From: Shimia_B sp039815465
GTDB lineage: Bacteria; Pseudomonadota; Alphaproteobacteria; Rhodobacterales; Rhodobacteraceae
Direction of reading: 5' to 3'
Length of the DNA stretch: 64,000 nucleotides
Assembly: GCA_039815465.1 (NCBI GenBank)
Contig: JBCBZG010000002.1
Coordinates: forward strand, 248,001 to 312,000
Under the pieces are notes generated by a model. It was given only the letters and a program-made list of their open reading frames with translations, had not been told where the DNA came from and made no database searches. This document shows, one piece after another, positions 24,836-32,643 of the stretch; the stretch's first letter is position 1; every line of letters begins with the position of its first letter. The translations under genes and the position numbers were made by a program.

Positions 24836-25423
24836 TCAGCCTGCGTCGGTCTTTCCGCGCCGGTCGCCGCGCAAATTCGCGTAAAGCACATGGGTCCGCC
24901 AGCGCCCGGCGATTTGCAGATAGCTCTGCGCGACGCCCTCATACTTGTACCCGCATTTCTCCAGTAGGCTGCGCGACGCTGTATTCTCGGGCAAACAGGC
25001 CGCTTCGATCCGGCTGAGGTCCAGCTCGGTGAACGCATAATGCACCAGCCCCTCGATCGCCTCGCGCATATAGCCCTGCCGCGCGTGAGGCTCCCCGATC
25101 CAGTAGCCGGTGGTCCCCGCCTGGGCTGGCCCACGGCGAATATGGTCAAGCGTGATCGCGCCCAGCAGGTTCCCGTCGGACCGGTTGATCAGGAACACTG
25201 GCACAGCCGTGCCTCCCGATATTGACCGCTGCGCCCAGTAGACCCGGTTCGTGAACCCCTTGCGCGTCAGGTGGTCTGGCGCCCAGGTCGGTTCCCACGG
25301 GCTCAGGAAATCGCGGGACCGCTCACGCAGCGACGCCCACGCACGGTAGTCGGAATGCTGTGGGGGTCTAAGGGTCAGCCGCTCGGTCTCAATCCGGACC
25401 TTGCGGGCCTTCTTGAGGATCAC
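24836..25423 (-). CDS. RimJ/RimL-type GNAT acetyltransferase, 195 aa
   Basis: Matches the ribosomal-protein-alanine acetyltransferase group: ETERLTLRPPQHSDY at the start, YWIGEPHARQGYMREAI as the acetyl-CoA site and LPENTASRSLLEKCGY at the end. It could acetylate the N-terminus of a ribosomal protein; RimJ is the closest guess. The GTG start at 25423 overlaps the stop of the M16 peptidase gene by four bases. It is the last gene of the cox-thrC operon. Confidence 0.85.
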   Translation of the reverse strand: MILKKARKVRIETERLTLRPPQHSDYRAWASLRERSRDFLSPWEPTWAPDHLTRKGFTNRVYWAQRSISGGTAVPVFLINRSDGNLLGAITLDHIRRGPAQAGTTGYWIGEPHARQGYMREAIEGLVHYAFTELDLSRIEAACLPENTASRSLLEKCGYKYEGVAQSYLQIAGRWRTHVLYANLRGDRRGKTDAG

Positions 25424-26682
25424 GCCGCCAGCCTCTCCTGCAATGCGTCGAGGCTCACCGCGCCAGAGACGGGACCATAGAGCGCCATGGCCATGCGCTG
25501 TTCCTCGATCATGCGGGCCGCAAAATCTCGGATATCGCCGGTCGTGACACTGTCGATGGACTGGATGACCTCATCAAGCTCCGGCACCCGGCCCCAGATC
25601 GACGTCATGCGCGCCAGCCGCTCGGCCCGGTTGGACGGGCTTTCCAGCCCCATAAGCGTCCCCGCCTTCATCTGCGCCCGGGCCCGCGCAACTTCGGCGG
25701 CGCTCATGTCGGACGCCGCGCGCTTGAGCTCGTCCATCGTGATCGTGGCAAGCTCCCCCACCTGTTCCGCACTCGTGCCCGCATAAAGCGTGGTCATGCC
25801 CGTATCGGCATAGGCCCCGGCCTGGCAGAAAATCGTGTAGCAGAGCCCGCGCTTTTCCCGCACCTCTTGGAAGAGCCGGGACGACATCCCCCCGCCAAAC
25901 GCGGTGGAAAATATCTGCGACGTGTAAATCAGCGGATCGCGGTAATCAGGCCCCTCAAAGGCCAGCGTGAAATGCACCTGTTCGAGCGACTTTTCCTCGA
26001 ACCGCGCTCCACCGGCAAAGGCCGCGGCCTCCACCGGGCGGGCTGGCCGCGCGCGCAGATGGCCAAACACCTTTTCCGCCTCGCGCACGAGCGCGTCATG
26101 GTCCACAGCCCCCGCCGCCGCCAGGATCATCTGGCCGGGCGCGTAATGCTCTTCCACAAAGGTGCTGAGATCCGCCTTGGCAAAGGCATTCACCCGCTCC
26201 GTCGGCCCCAGGATCGTGCGCCCTATGGGCTGATCTGGGTAGGCCACCTCTTGCAGCCAGTCGAACACCACATCATCGGGCGTATCGAGCGATTGCCCGA
26301 TCTCTTGGAGGATCACGCCCCGCTCCACCTCGATCTCGCGATCATCAAAGACGGGGTTGAGCACGATGTCGGAAATCACGTCGAGCGCCAGCGGCACATC
26401 GTTTTCCAAAACGCGGCAATAGTAGGCCGTCATTTCGCGGCTGGTATAGGCGTTGATATAGCCGCCCACATCCTCAATGGCTTCGGCGATCTGAAGCGCC
26501 GTGCGCCGCTCCGTCCCCTTAAACGCCATGTGTTCCAGGAAATGCGCGATGCCGTTCTGCTCAACCCGTTCATGGCGTCCGCCCGCTGCGACCCACACCC
26601 CGATGGAGGCGGACTTCAGCCCCTCCATCCGTTCTGTGACGATCCGAAATCCGTTTGGCAGCGTGTGGGTTTCGACGGTCAA
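25420..26682 (-). CDS. M16-family zinc peptidase (processing-peptidase-like), 420 aa
   Basis: The inverted zinc motif HFLEH (His47, Glu50, His51) with the downstream glutamate region (REIEVERGVILQEI) marks an active M16 subunit. The second domain (about 200-420) is the inactive homologous half. Relatives are the mitochondrial processing peptidase beta subunit and bacterial PqqF-like proteins. The TTG start overlaps the thrC stop (TTGA); an ATG at codon 19 is possible but would remove part of the first strand. Confidence 0.9.
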   Translation of the reverse strand: MTVETHTLPNGFRIVTERMEGLKSASIGVWVAAGGRHERVEQNGIAHFLEHMAFKGTERRTALQIAEAIEDVGGYINAYTSREMTAYYCRVLENDVPLALDVISDIVLNPVFDDREIEVERGVILQEIGQSLDTPDDVVFDWLQEVAYPDQPIGRTILGPTERVNAFAKADLSTFVEEHYAPGQMILAAAGAVDHDALVREAEKVFGHLRARPARPVEAAAFAGGARFEEKSLEQVHFTLAFEGPDYRDPLIYTSQIFSTAFGGGMSSRLFQEVREKRGLCYTIFCQAGAYADTGMTTLYAGTSAEQVGELATITMDELKRAASDMSAAEVARARAQMKAGTLMGLESPSNRAERLARMTSIWGRVPELDEVIQSIDSVTTGDIRDFAARMIEEQRMAMALYGPVSGAVSLDALQERLAA

Positions 26683-28061
26683 ATTCTACGGTCCCGAATA
26701 AGCGTTTCTAGAGCATGGAGGTCATTTGGCACCTCCGTGACGCGTTCCGACCGTTCATACATGTCCGCCATGCGCGGGGGCAAGGGGGGGCGTTGGCCCA
26801 TGGCCGCCTCGACCGCGTCCGGGAACTTCGCGGGGTGCGCGGTGGCGAGCGTGATCATGGGCTCGTCGCCCAGTTGCTCCTCCGCCACCTTCACACCCAC
26901 CGCGGAGTGGGGGCAGAGCAGTTCACCCATGCTGGCAAAGGCCTCGGTGATGGTCGCCGATGTCTCATGCTCGTCAGACCGGCCGCTGGTGAAATGCTCG
27001 CGCAGCCCCTCCAGCGCGCCTTGGGAGATGTGGAAGCCGCCACCCTTGAGCTCGTCCATCAACTGCGCGACCGCCCCGCCGTCGCGCCCATACGCGTCAA
27101 AGAGAGCACGTTCGAAGTTGGAACTGACTTGGATGTCCATGGACGGCGTGATTGTCGGATGCACCTCTCCCGTCTCATAGGCCCCGGTGGAAAGCGCCCG
27201 GTGCAGGATGTCATTGCGGTTCGTGGCCACGATGAGCCGCTTGATCGGCAGCCCCATCTTCTTGGCGATGTAGCCTGCAAAGATGTCGCCAAAATTGCCC
27301 GTGGGCACGGTGAACGACACTTCACGCGCAGGCGCGCCAAGGGATGTCGCCGCCGTGAAGTAATAGACAACCTGCGCCAGCACCCGCGCCCAGTTGATGG
27401 AGTTCACGCCCGCCAACCGCACCTCATCGCGGAAGTCGAAATCGTTGAACATATCCTTCAGCCGCGCCTGGCAGTCATCAAACGTTCCGTGCAGCGCCAG
27501 CGCATGGACATTCGACTCCGTCGGCGTCGTCATCTGACGCCGTTGCACCTCGCTGACGCGCCCATGGGGATAGAGGATGAACACATCCACCGCATCAAGC
27601 CCCTTGAACGCCTCAATCGCCGCCGATCCCGTATCGCCCGAGGTCGCGCCAACGATCGTCACCTTCTCCCCCCGGCGCGCAAGCGCGACTTGGAACAGCT
27701 GCCCGATGAGCTGCATGGCGAAGTCTTTGAACGCGAGCGTCGGCCCGTGGAACAGCTCCAGCAGATGGTGGTTCGGCCCCAGCTGCACCAAAGGCGCCCG
27801 CGCGCCATGGCCAAAACCCGCATAGGCGCGCTCGATGCAGCCGCGGAACTCGGCATCGGTGAAGCTCTCGCCCACGAACGGCCGCATGACGCGGTAGGCC
27901 ACTTCCTCATAGGGCAGCCCCGCCAGCGCCGCGATGTCATCGGGCGCCATCACCGGCACCACTTTGGGGACATAAAGCCCGCCATCCCGGGCAAGCCCGG
28001 TCAGCATCGCCTCTTCAAAGGTCAGTTCAGGCGCGTTCCCGCGGGTGGAGACATAGAGCAT
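26679..28061 (-). CDS. thrC: Threonine synthase, 460 aa
   Basis: Makes threonine from O-phosphohomoserine with PLP. Motifs: YVSTRGNAPELTFEEAML at the N-terminus, FHGPTLAFKDFAMQL with the PLP lysine, GATSGDTGSAAIEAF, and VPTGNFGDIFAGY as the phosphate-binding loop. Length fits the long (fungal/proteobacterial) type. The ATG at 28061 follows a TTG codon and is the likely start. It lies between surf1 and the M16 peptidase gene in a typical Rhodobacterales order. Confidence 0.95.
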   Translation of the reverse strand: MLYVSTRGNAPELTFEEAMLTGLARDGGLYVPKVVPVMAPDDIAALAGLPYEEVAYRVMRPFVGESFTDAEFRGCIERAYAGFGHGARAPLVQLGPNHHLLELFHGPTLAFKDFAMQLIGQLFQVALARRGEKVTIVGATSGDTGSAAIEAFKGLDAVDVFILYPHGRVSEVQRRQMTTPTESNVHALALHGTFDDCQARLKDMFNDFDFRDEVRLAGVNSINWARVLAQVVYYFTAATSLGAPAREVSFTVPTGNFGDIFAGYIAKKMGLPIKRLIVATNRNDILHRALSTGAYETGEVHPTITPSMDIQVSSNFERALFDAYGRDGGAVAQLMDELKGGGFHISQGALEGLREHFTSGRSDEHETSATITEAFASMGELLCPHSAVGVKVAEEQLGDEPMITLATAHPAKFPDAVEAAMGQRPPLPPRMADMYERSERVTEVPNDLHALETLIRDRRI

Positions 28062-28071
28062 CAAAGTAGCC

Positions 28072-28749
28072 TCAAGCAGATGTGCGACGCCCGCGGTAAA
28101 GAAAAAGCGCGGTCATGGAAAGCCAAACAGCGGCAAGCCCGAACCAAGTAACGGCATATCCGAGGTGGTCATTGGGAATGCCGGAGGTGTCGACAGGAAA
28201 GGCCGTGACGCCGGGCACGGGCGGCGTGACCTCGGCGGCGATGATCATCACCGGATCAGTGCCCAGCGCAGCTGCCATCACCGGCACCTCCCGCGCAAAC
28301 CAGATATTGCCCGCCACATCATTTTCGGGTGTGAAGCTGTCGACTTCTTCGGGCCAGTGCAGGTTTCCTCGCACGCCCACAGGCCCCCCGGGGCGCGCAA
28401 CGCCTTTGTCCTCTGTTCGAATGAGCCCAAGGTCCACCAGGACCCGCCGGTCCCCCAAATCCAGCGCCCGGATCACGCGGTAGCCAGCACCGAAACCTTT
28501 GGCTGAGACGAGCACGTGCAGTTCCTCTTCCGCGAGTTCCCCCGCAGCCTCGACGGCCAAATACCGATCTCGCGCCTCGTCTGGTGCCGCAGGCACTGCC
28601 ACAGGTGCGTCGGAAATGCGCGCCTCGATCTCCGCCAACACGCTTTCTTTCCAGTCCAGCCGCTGCACCTGCCAAAACCCGAGCCACAGCAAAACCCCCG
28701 TCCCTGCGACCCCGATCACCAGCAAAAACACAACGCGCATGTAAGTCAT
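28072..28749 (-). CDS. SURF1-family cytochrome oxidase assembly protein, 225 aa
   Basis: Two transmembrane helices frame a periplasmic domain: the first at residues about 5-24 (VVFLLVIGVAGTGVLLWLGFWQVQRL, with the conserved GFWQ.QR), the last at about 195-215 ending NDHLGYAVTWFGLAAVW. Internal VLVDLGLIRTE fits the family's LVNRG(W)VP position. SURF1 helps insert heme a into subunit I. Start: ATG 28749, two bases after the small upstream gene's stop; a second ATG at 28740 is possible. Confidence 0.9.
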   Translation of the reverse strand: MTYMRVVFLLVIGVAGTGVLLWLGFWQVQRLDWKESVLAEIEARISDAPVAVPAAPDEARDRYLAVEAAGELAEEELHVLVSAKGFGAGYRVIRALDLGDRRVLVDLGLIRTEDKGVARPGGPVGVRGNLHWPEEVDSFTPENDVAGNIWFAREVPVMAAALGTDPVMIIAAEVTPPVPGVTAFPVDTSGIPNDHLGYAVTWFGLAAVWLSMTALFLYRGRRTSA

Positions 28750-28751
28750 CG

Positions 28752-28886
28752 TCAGCCCACAATCTGCGCAAAGGTCGCCAGCGCGATGAACACAATCAGC
28801 GCGCCCAAAACAATCGCAAGCAGTTTAGACATGCTTCCAAAAGCTCCAGATCTGTATCCGATCACTCTCAAAAGAAACCCACGCAT
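28752..28886 (-). CDS. Single-helix peptide between ctaE and surf1, 44 aa
   Basis: An ATG at 28886 with GGGAGAG four bases before it opens a 44-codon frame. It encodes a short basic N-terminus (MRGFLLRVIGYRSG) and one hydrophobic helix (LLAIVLGALIVFIALATFA). Its TGA is two bases from the surf1 ATG, consistent with coupled translation. An internal ATG at 28832 would give 26 aa. Its position in the cox operon suggests a small oxidase-associated membrane peptide, but no family was recognised. Confidence 0.5.
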   Translation of the reverse strand: MRGFLLRVIGYRSGAFGSMSKLLAIVLGALIVFIALATFAQIVG

Positions 28887-28925
28887 CACGCTCTCCCAAC
28901 GTCAAAGGGGTGAGAAACCCCACCC

Positions 28926-28949
28926 CTTTCTTTCGTCCCAAAATACTTC
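28926..28949 (-). repeat. Family E repeat, single copy
   Basis: On the minus strand it reads GAAGTATTTTGGGACGAAAG and on to GAAAG, matching the arms at 21397 and 21436. CCTCCGGCGG precedes it, as CCTCCGGGG does at 21.46 kb. It lies in the 111 bases between ctaE and the 44-aa gene. Confidence 0.7.
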
Positions 28950-28959
28950 CGCCGGAGGC

Positions 28960-28983
28960 GCGGATTTTCCAAAGAAAATCCGC
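28960..28983 (-). terminator. 10-bp hairpin 15 bases after ctaE
   Basis: GCGGATTTTC (28960-28969) and GAAAATCCGC (28974-28983) pair perfectly around a 4-base loop. The AT-rich core resembles family A. On the minus strand it follows the ctaE stop and could reduce read-through into surf1 and thrC. Confidence 0.5.
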
Positions 28984-28997
28984 TCACCCGCGCCGCC

Positions 28998-29804
28998 TTA
29001 CGAGCCCCAGATATAGATCGCCGCAAAGAGGAAGAGCCAGACAACATCCACGAAGTGCCAGTACCAAGCCGCCGCTTCAAAGCCCAAGTGGTTCTCTGGC
29101 GTGAAGTGACCCTGGCGCACCCGCAGGTAGCAGACAAAGAGGAAGATCGTCCCGATCACCACGTGAAGCCCGTGGAACATCGTGGGCAGGATGAAGTTGG
29201 AGCAATAAACCTCGCAGCCTTTGCCAAAGCCGAACGTCGCGTGGGAGTACTCGTAGGCCTGCAGAAGCGTGAAGAAGAGCCCGAGACCAACGGCCAGCAG
29301 CAGCCCGTCTTTGATATCTTTGCGCACATTGCCGTGGACCAGCGCGTGGTGCGCCCAAGTCGCCGCACAGCCCGAGCACAGCAGGATCAGCGTGTTGATC
29401 AGCGGCAGGTGCCAGGGGTCAAACGTCTCGATCCCCACGGGCGGCCAGACGCCGTCAACGGCAGGCGACAGCGGCCCCATCGGGTAAAGCGCGTTCTTGA
29501 AGAAGCCCCAGAACCACGCGGCGAAGAACATGATCTCCGACATGATGAACATGATAAAGCCGTAGCGCAGGCCGATCAGAACAACGGGCGTGTGATCGCC
29601 CACGTGGTTTTCGGCCACGGTTTCCGCCCACCAGGCGTACATCGTGTAGCAAACCCCAACAAAACCCATCAGGAACAGCCACGGACCGCTGCCATGCATC
29701 CACAGCACCGCGCCAAACAGCATGACAAACGCGCCGACCCCACCCGCGAAGGGCCAGATCGACGGGGGCAGAATGTGATAATCGTGGTTCTTTGCGTGGG
29801 CCAT
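28998..29804 (-). CDS. ctaE: Cytochrome c oxidase subunit III, 268 aa
   Basis: Seven transmembrane helices with family landmarks: HDYHILPPSIWPF at the start, GLRYGFIMFIMSEIMFFAAWFWGFF (quoted in two parts here), WPPVGIETFDPWHLPLINT and WHFVDVVWLFLFAAIYIWG at the end. The Glu in SEIMFF is the conserved residue near the proton path. It belongs to the aa3-type oxidase whose subunit II is encoded upstream at 31.6-32.5 kb. Subunit I is not in this window, as is usual for this group. Confidence 0.97.
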   Translation of the reverse strand: MAHAKNHDYHILPPSIWPFAGGVGAFVMLFGAVLWMHGSGPWLFLMGFVGVCYTMYAWWAETVAENHVGDHTPVVLIGLRYGFIMFIMSEIMFFAAWFWGFFKNALYPMGPLSPAVDGVWPPVGIETFDPWHLPLINTLILLCSGCAATWAHHALVHGNVRKDIKDGLLLAVGLGLFFTLLQAYEYSHATFGFGKGCEVYCSNFILPTMFHGLHVVIGTIFLFVCYLRVRQGHFTPENHLGFEAAAWYWHFVDVVWLFLFAAIYIWGS

Positions 29805-29824
29805 GTCGGTGCGTCCCTGATGCG

Positions 29825-30412
29825 TTAGTTGTAGTTGGGGCTTTCGCCCTCAGTCGTCAGTGCGGCCTGCTCGGTGGTTTCGGGCAGGTCGATTTCGTAG
29901 AATGTGTAGCTCAGCGTGATCGTGTGGATGTGCTTGCCTTCGCGGTCATCCACGATCTCCGGGTCGACGTAGTAGGTCACGGGCATCATGACCGTCTCGC
30001 CGGGTTGCAGCACCTGCTCCTCAAAGCAGAAGCAGTCGATTTTGGAGAAAAAGCCACCCGCCTGGTAGGGCGTCACGTTGTAGGACGCGGACCCCGCGAT
30101 GGGGCGGTCCGTTGGGTTGTGCGCCTCGTAAAAGGCCAGCCCCGTCTCCCCAATGCGGATCTCGGTGGTGCGCACCTCGGGCTTGAACGTCCAAGGCATC
30201 CCTTTTTCGAGAGAGCTGTCAAAGCGGATGTTGATCGTCTGATCAAGGATCTCGTCAGAGGCGACCTCGGACACGCCCGTAGCCCCGCCAAAGCCCGTCA
30301 CCCGGCAGAACCAGTCATAAAACGGCACCGACGCGTAGGCCAGCCCGAACATCGTGGCGATCAGCGCGCCGCATTTGGCCGCCGTCCGCAGGGGGGAGGA
30401 CACGCGTTCCAT
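29825..30412 (-). CDS. ctaG: Cox11/CtaG copper chaperone, 195 aa
   Basis: Delivers copper to the CuB site of subunit I. One N-terminal membrane anchor (CGALIATMFGLAYASVPFY) leads to PFYDWFCRVTGFGG and a periplasmic Ig-like domain holding the copper motif CFCFEEQ and DPEIVDD. The ATG at 30412 overlaps the upstream gene's TGA; a GTG directly before it is possible. Confidence 0.95.
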   Translation of the reverse strand: MERVSSPLRTAAKCGALIATMFGLAYASVPFYDWFCRVTGFGGATGVSEVASDEILDQTINIRFDSSLEKGMPWTFKPEVRTTEIRIGETGLAFYEAHNPTDRPIAGSASYNVTPYQAGGFFSKIDCFCFEEQVLQPGETVMMPVTYYVDPEIVDDREGKHIHTITLSYTFYEIDLPETTEQAALTTEGESPNYN

Positions 30413-30600
30413 CACCCGTCCACCCGCTCTGCAAGCGCTGGACGTGGCGCGTGGTCAAACCCCTCAACCGCGCCGAGCTGCTGAATCTTCACAGCCGTCA
30501 GCACAAAGAGCAGCACGATGAAGGCGCTCAGGCACACGGCCACGCCGACATTGCGGCTTTGGCGTTTGTCGTGCACGCCGCTGGTGACGTTTTCAAACAT
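30412..30600 (-). CDS. CoxF-like small membrane protein, 62 aa
   Basis: One transmembrane helix (NVGVAVCLSAFIVLLFVLTAVKIQQL) follows a short charged head, the usual look of the small protein between ctaB and ctaG in alphaproteobacteria. GGGAGG lies six bases before the ATG at 30600, so the start is firm. It probably supports oxidase assembly; no catalytic role is known. Confidence 0.8.
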   Translation of the reverse strand: MFENVTSGVHDKRQSRNVGVAVCLSAFIVLLFVLTAVKIQQLGAVEGFDHAPRPALAERVDG

Positions 30601-30611
30601 AGCTTGCCTCC

Positions 30612-31562
30612 CTACCAGCCGGACCATGCGCCAGCGGGCAAAACTGCCTCGACCCAGATCGCTCCGAAATGGAGGAAGAGGTAGAGGAGTGAGAACTTAA
30701 AGAACGCCTTTTCAACGCGGAAGTTGTCGGCCTCCGCGTCGGTTTCGTCCCGCCGCCAGATGCGCACCGCATCACGCAGAAAGATCGCGTTGGCGATGAC
30801 GGCCACGGCCAGGTAGAGCGGCCCACCGATGCTGGTGAACGCGGCGCCCACAGCCAGCGCGGCCAGGGCGATCGTGTAGCCCAGGATGTGGTTGCGCGTC
30901 GCGCGGCGCCCGTGCGTCACGGTCAGCATGGGCACGCCCGCATCGTCGTAATCGGAGCGCATAAAGAGCGCGAGCGCCCAGAAATGCGGTGGCGTCCACA
31001 TAAAGATCAGCGCGAACATCAAAACGGCCTCGACGCTTACAGACCCGGTCACAGCCACCCAGCCGATCATCGGGGGGAAGGCCCCCGCCGCGCCACCGAT
31101 TACGATGTTCTGCGGCGTCGACCGCTTGAGCCACATCGAATAGATCACGGCGTAGAAAAAGATGGTGAACGCCAGCAGCCCTGCCGCCAGCGCATTCGTC
31201 GTCAGCCACAGCATCATCACCGACAAAAGCGACAGCGCCACACCTACGTAAAGCGCATCCGTGGCCGACACACGCCCCGATGGCACGGGGCGCTTGGCCG
31301 TCCGCTTCATCACCGCGTCGATATCTGCGTCCCACCACATGTTGAGCGCACCAGAGGCCCCCGCGCCGATAGCGATAAAGAGCAGGGCAGCAAAGGCTTC
31401 GACCGGGTGCAGGCTTGCGGGCGCCGCGAGCAGCCCCACGAGCGCCGTGAACACCACCAGCGACATCACCCGCGGCTTGAGCAGCGCGAAGTAGTCGCCA
31501 AAGCTCGGCTCATAGTCGCCCGACGTGGACCGGGGCGCGATATCGAGCGACGCGTCAGACAT
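30612..31562 (-). CDS. ctaB: Protoheme IX farnesyltransferase, 316 aa
   Basis: Converts heme b to heme o. UbiA-fold membrane enzyme with about nine helices; first Asp-rich motif NMWWDADIDAVMKRTAKRP, then GPLYLA near the end. FALLKPRVMSLVVFTALVG at the N-terminus is typical. Its ATG overlaps the coxB stop (TGATG). Heme a synthase is not in the window. Confidence 0.96.
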   Translation of the reverse strand: MSDASLDIAPRSTSGDYEPSFGDYFALLKPRVMSLVVFTALVGLLAAPASLHPVEAFAALLFIAIGAGASGALNMWWDADIDAVMKRTAKRPVPSGRVSATDALYVGVALSLLSVMMLWLTTNALAAGLLAFTIFFYAVIYSMWLKRSTPQNIVIGGAAGAFPPMIGWVAVTGSVSVEAVLMFALIFMWTPPHFWALALFMRSDYDDAGVPMLTVTHGRRATRNHILGYTIALAALAVGAAFTSIGGPLYLAVAVIANAIFLRDAVRIWRRDETDAEADNFRVEKAFFKFSLLYLFLHFGAIWVEAVLPAGAWSGW

Positions 31563-32473
31563 CAGTTGGACGCCACCATGTAGCCAGGCGCCGTTGTCGG
31601 ATCGCCAGCGTATTCGTCAATGGCCCCGCCCAGCCAGGCGTCATAGGCCTCCTGGCTCACCACTTTGACCGTGATGGGCATGTAGGCATGGGCGAACCCG
31701 CACAGCTCGGAACACTGGCCGAAATAGATGCCCTCTTGCTCCGCTTCGAACCACAGCTCGGCCAAGCGGCCCGGCACGGCGTCTTGCTTCACGCCAAAGG
31801 CAGGCATCGCCCAGGAGTGGATCACGTCCGCCCCCGTCACCTGCATCACGATGGTCTTGCCCACAGGCACGACAACGGCGGTGTCGGTGGCCAGCAAAAA
31901 GTCCTCGTCGCGGTAGCCTGCGGCTGCGAGCTGCGCGCTCACCTCCGGGGTCATGCGGTAGTCGCCGCCGGTAGCAGGGGCGCCGATCATAAAGCTTTCA
32001 AAGCCGAAATCATGGTCGACATATTCATAGCCCCAGTACCACTGGTAGCCCGTCACCTTGATGGTGATGTCGCCCTCGGGGATTTCCTGCTGCTTGAACA
32101 GGATCGGCAGGGAGAACGCCCCGATAAACACGAGGATCAGCACCGGCACGATGGTCCACGCGATCTCGATCGGGGTGTTGTGGGTGAACGTCGCGGGCGT
32201 CGCGTTCGCCTTGGCGTTATAGCGCACAGCGACAATCGCCAGCAGCGCCATCACAAACGCCACGATGAGCGAAATGATAACGAGCAGCATATTGTCGAGC
32301 CACACGATATCGCGCGCCAGCTCCGTCGCGGAGGTCTGGAAGTTAATGCCCAACGGCTCCGGTGCGCCGATGACCTCCAGGTCGCCCAAATTGCTTTCAA
32401 GTGCCGACTGGCCACGCGCGACCGTAGCGGACGCAAGAACCGTGGCTGCGGAAAGGAGTGATCGTAAACCCAT
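31562..32473 (-). CDS. coxB: Cytochrome c oxidase subunit II, 303 aa
   Basis: Signal peptide, two membrane helices (LLVIISLIVAFVMALLAIVAV and AWTIVPVLILVFIGAFSLPIL) and a cupredoxin domain. The CuA ligands are in FGQCSELCGFAHAYMPI, with the earlier HSWAMPAFGVK His. VTGYQWYWGYEY is the aromatic electron-entry patch. ATG at 32473 with GAGGG upstream. It heads a minus-strand operon that runs to about 24.8 kb. Confidence 0.96.
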   Translation of the reverse strand: MGLRSLLSAATVLASATVARGQSALESNLGDLEVIGAPEPLGINFQTSATELARDIVWLDNMLLVIISLIVAFVMALLAIVAVRYNAKANATPATFTHNTPIEIAWTIVPVLILVFIGAFSLPILFKQQEIPEGDITIKVTGYQWYWGYEYVDHDFGFESFMIGAPATGGDYRMTPEVSAQLAAAGYRDEDFLLATDTAVVVPVGKTIVMQVTGADVIHSWAMPAFGVKQDAVPGRLAELWFEAEQEGIYFGQCSELCGFAHAYMPITVKVVSQEAYDAWLGGAIDEYAGDPTTAPGYMVASN

Positions 32474-32643
32474 AGTGACCCTCGCCTGCGGAGCAGCGCT
32501 CGCGCTGCACGCAATGGTATTCCGTTGCTTGTTGGCAAGCACAAACCATATGGAGGGGAAGCGGGCAATCGTCCGTGGGCGCGTCAAAAGCGCACCTTTG
32601 CGCCCAAACCCACCGCGGGCGCCCCAGAAGTTGAGGCAATACC

